Source of the DNA: Selenia dentaria
Lineage: Eukaryota > Arthropoda > Insecta > Lepidoptera > Geometridae
Direction: 5' to 3'
Length of the DNA: 64,000 nucleotides
NCBI GenBank assembly: GCA_917880725.1
Contig: OU862884.1
Location: 30,534,656 to 30,598,655, forward strand
The notes beneath the pieces are model-generated. The model ran no database searches and was not told the DNA's origin. It saw nothing but the letters and a program-made list of their open reading frames with translations. Below, one piece after another: positions 10,547-22,300 of the stretch (the first letter of the stretch is position 1; each line of letters begins with the position of its first letter). Both the position numbers and the translations under genes were made by a program.

Positions 10547-10644
10547 CTTTCTTCATTGACAGGTAAATGGAAAAATGTTAGGTGTTTATCCCTTCTTTTG
10601 CTTGATTGACACCCATCTACAGCACATAAGGCACCACACGGCAT
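10547..10644 (-). CDS. THAP-domain first exon, isolated (gene fragment or transposase relic)
   Basis: From the ATG at 10644 the minus strand reads 32 codons plus two bases and then an excellent donor (GTAAGT, GT at 10546-10545). The peptide starts MPCGALCAVDGCQ and continues with a basic SSKRRDKH and then LTFFHLP. The C7-x4-C12 pair, the basic linker and the FHxLP motif match the N-terminal half of the THAP zinc-binding DNA-binding domain (C2CH), known from P-element transposases and THAP proteins. The second half (Trp, then C-x2-H) should lie on further exons to the left, which I could not find. The upstream DNA (10650-10800) is CpG-rich, like a promoter. The exon lies 160 bp inside the right arm of the 68-bp inverted pair, so it could be the 5' exon of a degraded P-like transposon. 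Confidence 0.5.
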
Positions 10645-10803
10645 CGTAATACGCGTACGAACGAACAGCACTATTCAAATTGAACGGCGTGCGCGCGCTT
10701 CGCTTGCGAAAACCGCACTAAATTTGATCCGCCGGCGGACCGAGACCGCTCGACTGGGCGGTAGGCACTTATAGCGCGCAAGTACATGGAGTGACGGAGG
10801 CCT

Positions 10804-10871
10804 GACTGTACCCATGCGCAAGTATCCCCTCAACATTTCGCTCAGCGCTAGAGTTACGTGCCGCGGGTTAT
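10804..10871. repeat. Right arm of the 68-bp inverted repeat pair
   Basis: Reverse complement of 7319-7386 (65/68). It lies upstream of the THAP exon, separated from it by CpG-rich DNA. No clear target-site duplication is visible outside either arm. Confidence 0.8.
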
Positions 10872-10897
10872 ACTCGTATGTACTTTACCCGTAGACT

Positions 10898-10937
10898 TTA
10901 CCGATACTAAAACTTCGTAAGGTTTTAGTATCGGTAA
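10898..10937. repeat. Perfect 16-bp hairpin
   Basis: Arms TTACCGATACTAAAAC (10898-10913) and its reverse complement (10922-10937), loop of eight bases. Function unknown. Confidence 0.8.
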
Positions 10938-11302
10938 TTTTAATCATGAAAACATCGTTTCATGATTTTGTTCACTTTCCCTACTCTGGTGCACCATACG
11001 AACACATAATACACATGTGTATTCCATCACTATTATACATCGATTTATATGTTACACGTTGTTCGTTTAGCTCAGTGCTATTATACGTCAAAACTAGAAG
11101 AAGTACAAATCTAGGGAAAATAAAGAAAAACAAAGATATCTTTGTAGGGCTTTTTCCCCGCCATCCGTTGAAAATTACATATTACATCCAGTGAATGAAA
11201 TGCCTCCGCGAGCTAACTTTACCTGAGTCGCCATCTAGTATAAATTTACGGAACTAAATGGCGCCACTTGCTACGATTACAACATCTGGCTTGCTTTCTT
11301 TA

Positions 11303-11380
11303 AGAGAGAGAGAGACAGACAGAGAAACATGCGACGCCGCACTTGCTTTCTATAAGAGAGAGAGAGACAGACAGACAGCT
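11303..11380 (+). repeat. Duplicated GA/GACA microsatellite block
   Basis: Two copies of 'cttgctttct(t/a)taagagagagagagacagacag' occur about 54 bp apart. The rest of 10938-11470 is AT-rich DNA with no recognisable gene. Confidence 0.7.
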
Positions 11381-11470
11381 TACTATAGCAAAAAGTGTCG
11401 TGACAACTTTTCGTAAGAAATTTTCCGTCTAGCCCCCTTTCACAACGCGCGATAAGGAACTTCGTTCCAA

Positions 11471-13262
11471 TATGAAAGAAAATGTCAAATAAATCATTAA
11501 GCCCTGAGATGCTGCACTATAGCAGGCAGTTCTACGTAGCATCTCGGGCGTTCTCAACTCCAGGAGCACAAATACGATTGAAACCGTACGGTTCTGCAGG
11601 CACAAGGTCATACAGCCATAGTTCTAGTCATAAATTTGAAAAAAAATGTCAATAAAATCATTAAGTCCTGAGATGCTGCGCTATAGCAGGCAGTTCTACG
11701 TAGCATATCAGGCGTACTCGACTCCAGGAGCACTAATACGATTGAAACCGTACAGTTCTGCAGCTACAAGGTCATACAGCCATAGTTCTAGTCATTAACC
11801 TAAAAAAGAATTTAAAAAAATGGTTAAGTCTTGAGATTCTGCACTATAGCTGGCAGTTCTACGTAGCATCTAAGGCGTTCTCGACTCCAGGAGCACTAAT
11901 ACGATTGAAACCGTACAGTTCTGTAGCTATAAGGTCATACAGCCATAGTTCTAGTCATAAACTAGAAAAAAATGCAAAAAAAAGAGTTAAGTCTTGAGAT
12001 GCTGCGCTATAGCTGGCAGTTCTACATAGCATCTCATGCGTTCTCGACTCCAGGAACACTAATACGATTGAAACTGCAAAGTTCTGCAATCACAAGCTTA
12101 TACAGCCATAGTTCTAGACATGAATTTGAAAAAAATGAAAAAAAAAATTGTTAAGTCTTGAGATGCTGCGCTATAGCTAGCAGTTCTACGTAGCATCTCA
12201 GGCGTTCTCGACTCCAGGAGCACTAATACGATTAAAACTGTACAGTTCTGCAGCCACAAGGTCATACAGCAATAGTTCTAGTCATAAACTTGAAAAAAAT
12301 GCAAAAAAATTGTTAAGTATTCAGATGCTGCGCTATAGCTGGCAGTTCTACATAGCATCTCAGGCGTTATCGATTCCAGGAGCACTAATACGATTGAAAC
12401 TCCAAAGTTCTGCAGTCACAAGCTTATACAGCCATGCTTCTAGTCATAAATTTGAAAAACATTTAAAAAAAATCATTAAGCCCTTAGATGCTGCACTATA
12501 GCAGGCAGTTCTACGTAGCATCTCAGGCGTTCTCGACTCCAGGAGCACTAATACGACTGAAAATGCAAAGTTCTGCAGCCACAAGGTCATACAGCCATAG
12601 TTCTAGTCATTAACTTAAAAAAGAATTAAAAAAAATGGTTAAGTCTTGAGATGCTGCGCTATAGCTGGCAGTACTACGTAGCATCTCAGGCGTTCTCGAC
12701 TCCAGGAGCACAAATACGATTGAAACCGTACAGTTCTGTAGCTACAAGGTCATACAGCCATAGTTCTAGATATAAACTTGAATAAAAATAGTTAAGAAAT
12801 CAGATGCTGCGCTATAGCTGGCAGTTCTACAATTTCTACATAGCATCTCAGGTGTTCTCGACTCCAGGCACTAATACGATTGAAACTGCAAAGTTCTGCA
12901 GTCACAAGCTTATACAGCCATAGTTCTAGTCATAAATTTGAAAAAAAATGTCAAAAAAATTATTAAGCCCTTAGATGCTGCACTATAGCAGGCAGTTCTA
13001 CGTAGCATCTCAGGCGTTCTCGACTCCAGGAACACTAATACGATTGAAACTGCAAAGTTCTTCAGCCACAAGCTTATACAGCCATAGTTCTAGTCATAAA
13101 TTTGAAAAAAAATTCAAATAAATCATTAAACGCTGAGACGCTGCACTATAGCAGGCAGTTCTACGTAGCATCTCAGGCGTTCTCGACTCCATGAGGACTA
13201 ATACGATTGAAACTGTACAGTTCTGCAGCTACAAGGTCATGGAGCCATAGTTCTAGTCATAA
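11471..13262 (+). repeat. Tandem array, direct half: 11 monomers of about 162 bp
   Basis: Each monomer contains GAGATGCTGC…CTATAGC…CAGTTCTACGTAGCATCTC, then GGCGTTCTCGACTCCAGGAG, CACTAATACGATTGAAAC, an AGTTCTGCAG block, ACAGCCATAGTTCTAGTCAT and an A-rich linker. Monomer cores begin near 11509, 11671, 11836, 11996, 12161, 12322, 12486, 12648, 12802, 12971 and 13137. Within every core the words GAGATGCT and AGCATCTC can pair, giving one stem-loop per monomer. Open frames of about 60 codons inside monomers are by-products of the repeat and have no protein-like features. Confidence 0.95.
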
Positions 13263-14860
13263 ATAGAACTATGGCTGTATAAGCGTGTGGCTGCACAACT
13301 TTGCAGTTTCAATCGTATTAGTGCTCCTGGAGTCGAGAACGCCTGAGATGCTACGTAGAACTGCCAGCTATAGCGCAGCATCTCAAGACTTAACTTTTTT
13401 TTTTTGCATTTATTTCAAGTTTATGACTAGAACTATGGCTGTATGACCTTGTAGCTGCAGAACTGTACGGTTTCAATCGTATTAGTGCTCCTGGAGTCGA
13501 GAACGCCTGAGATGCTACGTAGAACTGCCTGCTATAGTGCAGCATCTCAGGGCTTAATGATTATATTAAAAAAAAAAAATATGACTAGAACTATGGCTGT
13601 ATGAGCTTGTGGCTGCAGAACTTTGCAGTTTCAATCGTATTAGTGTGCCTGGAGTCGAGAACGCCTGAGATGCTACGTAGAATAGCCAGCTATAGCGCAG
13701 CATCTCAAGACTTAATCTTTTTTTTAAATTCGTTTTTAAGTTAATGACTAGAACTATGGCTGTATGAGCTTGTGGCTGCAGAACTTTGCAGTTTCAATCG
13801 TTTTAGTGCTCCTGGAGTAAAGAACGCCTGAGATGCTACGTAGAACTGCCAGCTATAGCGCAGCATCTCAAGACTTAACTTATTTTTTTTGCATTTATTT
13901 CAAGTTTATGACTAGAACTATGGCTGTATGACCTTGTAGCTGCAGAACTGTACGGTTTCAATCGTATTAGTGCTCCTGGAGTCGAGAACGCCTGAGATGC
14001 TACGTAGAACTGCCTGCTATAGTGCAGCATCTCAGGGCTTAATGATTTTATTAAAAAAAAAAAAAATGACTAGAACTATGGCTGTATGAGCTTGTGGCTG
14101 CAGAACTTTGCAGTTTCAATCGTATTAGTGTGCCTGGAGTCGAGAACGCCTGAGATGCTACGTAGAATAGCCAGCTATAGCGCAGCATCTCAAGACTTAA
14201 TCTTTTTTTTAAATTCGTTTTTAAGTTAATGACTAGAACTATGGCTGTATGAGCTTGTGGCTGCAGAACTTTGCAGTTTCAATCGTTTTAGTGCTCCTGG
14301 AGTAAAGAACGCCTGAGATGCTACGTAGAACTGCCAGCTATAGCGCAGCATCTCAAGACTTAACAATTTTTTTTTACATATTTTTCAAGTTTATGACTAG
14401 AACTATGGCTGTATGACCTTGTGGCTGCAGAACCGTACGGTTTCAATCGTATTTGTGCTCCTGAAGTCGAGAACGCCCGAGATGCTACGTAGAACTGGCT
14501 GCTATAGTGCAGCATCTCAGGGCTTAATGATTTATTTGACATTTTTTTTCATATTTATGACTAGAACTATGGCTGTATAAGCTTGTGGCTGCAGATATTT
14601 ACAGTTTCAATCGTATTAGTGTTCATGGAGTCGAGAACGCCTGAGATGCTATGTAGAACTGCCAGATATAGCGCAGCATCTCAAGACTTAACATTTTTTT
14701 TTGCATTTTATTGTTTATGTCTAGAACTATGGCTGTATGACCTTGTGGCTGCAGAACTTTGCATTTTCAGTCATATTAGTGCGCCTGGAGTCAAGAACGC
14801 CTGAGATGCTACGTAGAACTTCAAGCTATAGTGGAGCATCTCAAGACTTAACGATTTTAT
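13263..14860 (-). repeat. Tandem array, inverted half: 10 monomers of about 162 bp
   Basis: The same monomer continues in the opposite orientation immediately after the junction at 13262, where AGCCATAGTTCTAGTCATAA meets ATAGAACTATGGCT. Reversed cores (AGCATCTCAAGACTTAA or AGCATCTCAGGGCTTAA) end near 13390, 13555, 13710, 13875, 14040, 14200, 14364, 14527, 14692 and 14850. Two segments of 485 bp, each three monomers long (13423-13907 and 13908-14392), are almost identical. Confidence 0.95.
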
Positions 14861-15290
14861 TGAAAAAAATATTATCCTACTTTTTAGTGTGCAATTATTG
14901 CTTTACGCCCTAAAATGAATAGAACTATTTATTTTTAAGCATATTTGTAATCTTACTTCTCAGAACTCTTGAGATGCTAAAAGATTGTGTGTGAAGTTAG
15001 CATCTCATTTTAAAAAAATGTTTTTTTTAATGTTTTTTACCAGAACTATTGTTGGAAAGTCGGCAGTCGATAGAACTCTGTATTTTCAACCATATTTGTG
15101 GTCTAATAATTGAAAATTGTTGAGATGCTGGGTGACGGCATGCGAAGTTAAGATCTCAATTTTTAAATTCGATTTTTCATGTCAAAAATAGGTAAACTAT
15201 TCAAAATAACTATCAGGAACTATAGAACTATTGGGGATGCTACTAGAACTCCGAAAAAATTTTGAGATTCTGGAAATTGTTATGCTAGGT
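14861..15290. repeat. Decayed monomers at the right border of the array
   Basis: Shared words survive at increasing divergence: TAGAACTATT, TTGAGATGCT (14970), AGCATCTC (15000), CAGAACTATT (15042), TTGAGATGCT (15120) and finally 'actagaactccg' (15240). The spacing is still close to 150-160 bp. The border monomers look older than the core, as expected for satellite-like turnover. Confidence 0.7.
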
Positions 15291-15408
15291 TCACAGACAC
15301 TAATTAGGTCCCTCTATTTTTGAATTGTAATAATGGTGTGTTACTAGTATTCGCGATGGTGCATGGATTTAGGCTGCAGACAAAGTCTATGAAATCATGA
15401 GTCATTAT

Positions 15409-15770
15409 CTACCGACTTTTTAAAAGGAGGAGGCACTCAATTCGACTGTTTTTTTTTAAATGTTTGTTACCTCCTAACTTTCGATAGGGTAAACCGATTC
15501 TCAAAATTCTTTTTTGTGTGAAAGCTGCTGCTTTTCGTGTGGTTCTATTTAAATTTTAATAAATTCGGATTAGCAGTTTTTGAGTTACACTCCCATAACT
15601 GAATAGATGGACGTCTTGTTATAAAAACTAACGTGGTTTTCACTCATTATTAATTAAAAATACGGGATTACTCACGTAATATTTATCGGATAGGTCCGAC
15701 TATAGTTTCGACCACATTCGGTGTCCTTTTTCAAGGAGTGTTCCTCCAAGGAGGAATGGAAGTCGGTCTT
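15409..15770 (+). repeat. ACCGACTTCC-family copy interrupted by another repeat
   Basis: The left part (15409-15618) follows the family pattern up to 'actgaatagatggacgtc'. A different block with 'gggattactcacgtaatattt' and 'cattcggtgtcctttttcaagga' is then inserted, after which the family's ending 'aatggaagtcggtcttaaattt' resumes near 15757. Confidence 0.6.
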
Positions 15771-15941
15771 AAATTTTTCAAATTGTACTTGTTTTTGTTT
15801 TCTCCTCGTCAATGTCTCTTGATAATTTTAATATTGCATACATTTATTTACTAAAGTGTAACTAAGTAAAGACTTTATAGTAATCGTGATTTGACGCTGA
15901 CTACTTGCTAAAAATAATCTCTCTTGATGCAGCTACCGATC

Positions 15942-16070
15942 GGTCCCAATAATCTATCTATCGCCGGTTTACCTTACTAGAGATAGATATTCGACACTTT
16001 TTGTATGAACGTAATGTCAAATTTCTATCGGTAGTAAGGAAAACCGTGGATAGATAGATTATTGGGATCC
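15942..16070. mobile_element. Short fold-back MITE
   Basis: The ends GGTCCCAATAATCTATCTAT (from 15942) and the reversed ATAGATAGATTATTGGGATC (to 16069) pair over more than 35 bp, continuing through 'cgccggttt(a/t)ccttact' and 'gtaaggaaaaccg'. At about 129 bp with a small unpaired middle, it is a typical palindromic MITE. It lies 270 bp upstream of the GNL3 start codon. Confidence 0.75.
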
Positions 16071-16335
16071 TCCATAAATCTACCTATCGTTACCTACTTG
16101 GGGTTGGCAAATATACAACGTACGATCACGGAGTCCATACATCAGAAATTAAAACCAACCAACCACGAGAATAAGAAGAAGAAGAAGAGGGATTTTATTT
16201 TAGAGGTTATGTTTTGTTTGATGTGGTATGGGCACTAGTTTATTTTTGTAAAACTAAGAATTACTTAAAATTATAAATAATTTAACCAAGAGAATAAAAG
16301 TAGTTAAAACTTATCTTTGATCTCACCCTATAACT

Positions 16336-19300
16336 ATGGCAAAGTTCAAATTGAGTAAGTATAACGCAAGTTAAATCATAAGTTTACCATGCTGTAATCT
16401 TCGCCTGTATTTAATATTAAATGTACATATATCAGCGCTTAAGAAATTATATTTTGGTATTGTTTCTGCATTCTTGTCGTACAATAAGTAGTGGCTTGTG
16501 TAAAGTCAGTGTAATTATATGAAGATCCTGTAAAAGAGTGTAGGGGTATATGAGTAATATAGCCTGTGTCTCTTTTCATGTTTGCTTACATTCCTTCAGA
16601 GAAACCGTCAAAGAGGCAGCCAGCTCGCCTCCGCTACAAAATAGAGAAGAAAGTGAAAGACCACAATCGGAAACTCAAAAAAGAAGCTAAAAAGAACCCT
16701 AAGTCTAAAAAACCTAAGCCAGTACAGATACCTAATGTGTGCCCATTCAAAGAAGATATATTGAAAGAAGTTGAAGCAGTTAAGAAGCATAAAGAAGAAG
16801 AAAAACAGAAAAGGAAAGAACAGGCAAAGTTGGACAAACAGAAGAAATTGGAAGAAAAGAAAAATGGCAGTAATGTTAGCATTGGCTCTTTTGTAAGTGT
16901 TTTTTGTTCCTAGTAAAGTTATTTAATATACCTACCAGTGTTCTGATTATTAAGAACACCAATTTTTTTTTAAAGAGGGAGGTTTTTATCAACATTATTC
17001 ACACATTTAAGTAGTTATTTTCTGAAAGGTCAATATTGATTGAATTATCAATGTTTATAGACTTATGTAAGCTACTTATATTACCAAAGATAACTTTAAA
17101 AAATTGGATTGGTCACGTATGACATGGAATGACCCTATTAGTTCTTATTTATGTTTCACTCACAGATATAATGCCAACTTCCGAAATGTACAATGTTTGG
17201 TCCCAAAGATTTGATCAAGATATCTTTAGATTCGATCCAGACCCCCTGTGGATCACAACTTCATATTCCACTGCGCATAGTGATCTTGCAAGTCCCTTTA
17301 GAGGGTCTTCTCAAAACAATAAACCCCTATCATCTTTATTTACATGGAAAGAAGCATGTAACTAATGTGAAGAATTCCTCAGTATTAATTAATATTTATA
17401 TTGAATAAGTCGAATGCACTACCCCATATGCATTAGCAGCAGCAGTCAAGAAAATAAAGTTTAAATATAATTCTGTATTTTTACTAAACTTGATTGGCAT
17501 GCAGGCTCAGCCCTATCACAACCAACAAGCCAGTTACAAAGTTTGGTTTGTTTACTCAGGAAATTGTTATTTGAAATTTTGTATTGTAGTAAAAATAGTA
17601 TATACCTATTTTATTATTAAAATTATTATTAATAAGTAAGTATATATTTTGTAAACATTCTGGATAGTATCTTTTAATAAAATTGTATTGAATAATCATT
17701 TTTCTAAAATAATAGTAGCATATACTCTTTATAACATTGGTTATTTACCAGCTCGGTTTTTTATGGGATAAGTAAACGAGCATGCGGCTTTGCTGATGGC
17801 AAGTGATACTGTCGCCCACGGATATCTGCAATACCAGAGGTCTCGACAATGCGTTGCAGACTCTCGAGGAAGGATGATAGGAAAAATGAGATAAAAGGGG
17901 TGAGGGTGGAGAGGGATGGGGGGAATCGAGCCTCTGGAACCTCCCACAAACCGATGAAACGCAATAGCAAGCTATGTTACTTCACATCGGTGTTATGTGG
18001 GAGTGTGGTATTTCCCCGGTTGTGCCTGCTCATGCGGCTGTGGGGTTACAGTGTGGCACTACCACCAAATAAATCAGTATCTCAGTTACAATCAAATGTT
18101 GATTGAGATCTTGGAAAATGGTGGCCCTATGTTAGTGTTGATAACTCCAGTGAGCATATATGTTAGTAAGTTGATGACTAGAGCTGACAAAAGTAACACA
18201 ACACCATTTTTTTAGATTTCAATCAACATTTGATTGCAACTGAGATACATAATAGCCCTGCTGATCTAGTCCCCTCGAAATCGGTCAGACCATTATCAAA
18301 CAAACATTGACACAAACACTTTAAAATTGTTTTAAAATATTATATAGGTATTTACTTTCATTTTATTAAAAGCTGTACAGACAAATTACATATAATAGAT
18401 GAATAAAAGTTTTTATATTTCGATGCACATGCACTGGTTAGAAATTTGCAACATTTGGATTCTTTGCATAATTGCATAGAAATACAAAGAGTTAAACAAT
18501 ATCCTTTTCAGGCAGCAAATGCAGAAGCATGTGGAAAAGTCCATGATGCATTCAATACCACTGGCCCAGAGTCTGACGATGTGGAATTCGGCAAAGATAG
18601 AAAACAGGAAAATTCCCTGAAGACATACTACCGGGAGTTCAAAAAAGTCATATCTGAAGCTGAGGTTATATTGGAGGTGGTTGATGCTAGGGATCCTTTA
18701 GGTAAGTTTATTGCTTAATTAATAAAAAGTGGTCTTATTTTTTATCCAGTGAGGTTTTTGATACTCACATTATGTGGTACTTTGTTTCCATTGAGTCATA
18801 ATTAATTGAATTATGGTTGTCTAATCAATTTAATCTGGAAGAAAATGGTGAGCATGGAGAAAATTTTGAATTGTGCTGTACTTCACTTTATGAAGCAAAG
18901 AAATCCGTTCAGGCCATACTGGAACAGATGTCATCAGTTTACGGGGAGTCTTTCCCTGGAAAAATCATACCACATCATATCAGTGATGAAACATCATAGG
19001 ACGGTTTACATGTGGCACAGTCTTTAAGGCGAATGGTAATGCATACAAGGTTTTTTAAACATGTCTCTTGGTTATAATAGATCATGCAGAGGTTTGAATT
19101 TCATATAACATGAAATCTATATGTATAGGCGACTGATGAGCAGAGAGTTTTTTGGCTGATATATTTGTATTAGGTATCTATTATGCATGTTGCGGTTATT
19201 CGTGTTCACAATTAGTTAGTATCAATTTATGTAACAATTCTCTGTGAGGACCTATAATTGGCATAATGTTTCTACCATCTCTGATATAATATTATATAGC

Positions 19301-22300
19301 TGTTGGTCTTCCAGTAAATAAATAAAATAAATATCTTGGAATTAGTATCTGTTTAGGTCACTTATTTAAGATACAGAAAGTCTTGATAGAAAAAATATAA
19401 ATTAAACTTCAACTCTTGCTTATATGGCTTTTGTAGGGGTTGCCACGATTTCGCCAATGTCACGTTGATGTATCACGATAATGTCGAAATCGTCGAAAAG
19501 TTATGGAAAAAGCTTGACAAAGATAAAGCACCTCACAGAATTACTTAACTGTTAACCATATTTCAAATTCTACATGAATATCATGACGTGACTGAAGTCA
19601 ACTACCATGGAGGCTGGGAATGCTCACGCATAGAACAAGCAACAGTGGGCCAATTTTTCCCATGCGTTTTTAAACTTCTGCAGCACAAAGGTGTACTGAA
19701 TCGAATTTTTTTTTCCCCCTTTTTATCTGCAATCGGCTATTTAGCCATAATCAGATGTGGTCCAAGGTTTGAGGTGTGGGAGTCATTCCATTAAATGACA
19801 CCGTTCTATTGATAGAAATTTAGTTTCTTTTGTCAAGATCTAGTATTTGCCATCTTTTTAGGCGTTTTATATTTTCATTTGTATCCAGCAGATTTCTTGC
19901 CAATTCATTTGTGTGCTTGTTTAGGCGTTCTTTGTAACTTTTGCTTTTGTTGCTAACTTCCTGCTTTACAGTTGGCATCTCCAAGTATGCATGTACCTCT
20001 GTGTTTCTCACAAACCAGTGTGCGCTTGAAATGGTTCTCAGAGCAGTGTTTTGGAATCTCTGAAGGATCTCGATATTGGAGTTACTGGCAGAACCCCAGA
20101 GTTCTATTCCATACGTCCAGATCGGTTTAATGATGGCTTTGTATACCAGCAGCTTGTTACTGAGGGATAGTCGGGATTGACGTCCTAACAACCAGTTTAG
20201 CGATTGAAATTGCAAGTTTGCTTCCTTTTTCTTAGCTTTGATGTGGTTTGCCCAAGTAAGTCTTTTATCTAGGTGTAACCCCAGATACTTCACGCTGTTG
20301 TCGCTTGGTAGTATCTTGCCTTCCATACAGACTGTGGGGCAATCACCTTTCCTGAGTGTAAATGTTATATGTGTTGATTTAGTAACACTTGGTTTAATTC
20401 GCCACTTCTGTAGCCAGTCGTCTATTTTATTGAGCTGTGCTTGGAGTTTCAATGATGCTTTATTGGGTCTTTGTCACTTGCTAGGCACGCAGTATCATCG
20501 GCATAACTGAATCGAATTGAAACTTGGTTTTATCATTATTTTACTGTCTAAGCAGAATTCCATGCAGTCTTGTTTTGCCACGAAGTATATGCCGTACATA
20601 TTGATTGATTATTATATATTGATTTTATGATCGTTCATTGAAGTTAAGAAACTATACTCAGACTTTTGCATTTTGTAGAAGTGATAGTTTGGTTGAAGTT
20701 TCTGACTGTAAATGTATATCCTATTAAAAATAAGAATGTGAAGACAAAAACCGATTATGTTGAGATATAAAAAAAACAGATATATGATTAAATTTAAAAT
20801 AGCTTTAATATTATAACATATAAAACAGACGAGGTCCTAGGGCTTTAAAAATCTCGTGTGTTTTGAAAAGCTTTGGTGCCCAAGAGCGAAAACCACTATA
20901 GTTAGAGAAAAGTCGTGAAAAAAGTAATGCCTCTATTTATAAGAAAACAATAACTGCATTATTAGTTGCATTTTTTAAATCTCTTACTATTGACGGAAAT
21001 CAACCCGAATCATTATATAAGAGACATCCTGTATTATTGAAGTAATAAATTCTGTTGCTGACTAATAATACATTACTAAAACCGTCTACTCACGTAAATA
21101 GTCGACGTTATCGACCTAGGTTTCAGGCATATCCGATGCCCATGCTCAAAGAGATTTCGATGCAAAAGACCACTGACGTCGGCTAATTACGTGCGTTAAG
21201 TCTGTTTTGATAATATACGAACGTACTTAGGCGTTCTAATGTGTACAACTAGTGCAGTTAATAGTAGCGAAGCATGCTGTACGTGGCACTCAGTACGTGG
21301 ATGGGTGACTGCTAGTGACGTATTAAATCACACACACCCTCACACAAGAATGACATAATTAACGAATACATCTTTCATATTAACACTTCTTTAATAATAT
21401 CAAATTTGAAAATAATTGGTTGTGTACGGTTTTAGGTATCTAATTTTTTTAAATATGATCGAGGTCACAATGATTTTAGACATGTTAATTAAACAATCGT
21501 GTTCACGAGTAAAACATTGTGATAATTCATAACGCACATTGTCATGTGCAGCCATTACATCACAATAAATGAAAATCTTTAATTTGATTCCAGTATTTTT
21601 TATGGTTATTTCAACCAAAGGAATCAATCTAAATAGTCTTATTAGGTACCATGTTCCATCCTAATACATGCATTACCACAGATTAAATAATAGGCCCTGG
21701 TTCGTTTTGTACAGAGCTAGAGCGAAAAGGACGAAGTAGCCGATTTGCTGAGTTGCATAAAAGAAGAAAATGTGACCGTGATGGGTTAGACGTTTACGAG
21801 GACAAAGGGAACACTTGAATTGGATCAGATAACTGCCTAGGGCACCATATAACAGACACGCTCCGTCCAGTAATGGGCCGCAAAAGAAGTTCAAACCAGA
21901 GGTCCAGTAAAGAAGACAAAGTCAGGAAGGCGCCTTCCGGATAAGAAATTAAAGCGAAATTTGAAACAAAAAAATCAACATAAAAAAGTTTCCTCAAAAT
22001 AGGATCAAACTCTTAAAATATATAACAGTCAATGGATTATAGGGATACCGACCGATATCCAGTTGGTCAATACCTCATTCCATTCATCATCATCATCATC
22101 ATCATCATCATCTCAGCCATAGGTCGTTTTTGGCTGAACACAGGTCGCCCCCATAATTTTCCAAAAGGACCGAAGCGCATCCAATGACGTCCTGCGACCT
22201 TTCTCAGGTCGTCTGTCCACTTTGTCGGTGGACGACCTACGCTGCGCTTGCCGGTCCGTGTTCTACACTCCAGAACCTTCCGGCCTTGTTCCTATTTCTA

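Noticed and set aside
11972..14804. 60-73-codon ORFs inside the monomers
   Set aside because: They are the same repeat read in frame, occur on both strands and have no start context or protein motif.
11471..14860. Regularly spaced repeats as a CRISPR array
   Set aside because: Units are contiguous 162-bp monomers without unique spacers, in a eukaryotic genome, and switch orientation.
16608..16882. Minus-strand ORFs rich in Phe and Ser
   Set aside because: Antisense of the Lys-rich GNL3 exon 2.
21285..21315. 5S rRNA gene, from GTGGATGGGTGAC
   Set aside because: Only the 3' control-region-like word is present; the rest of the 120-nt gene is absent. The similar word near 41215-41235 is also isolated.
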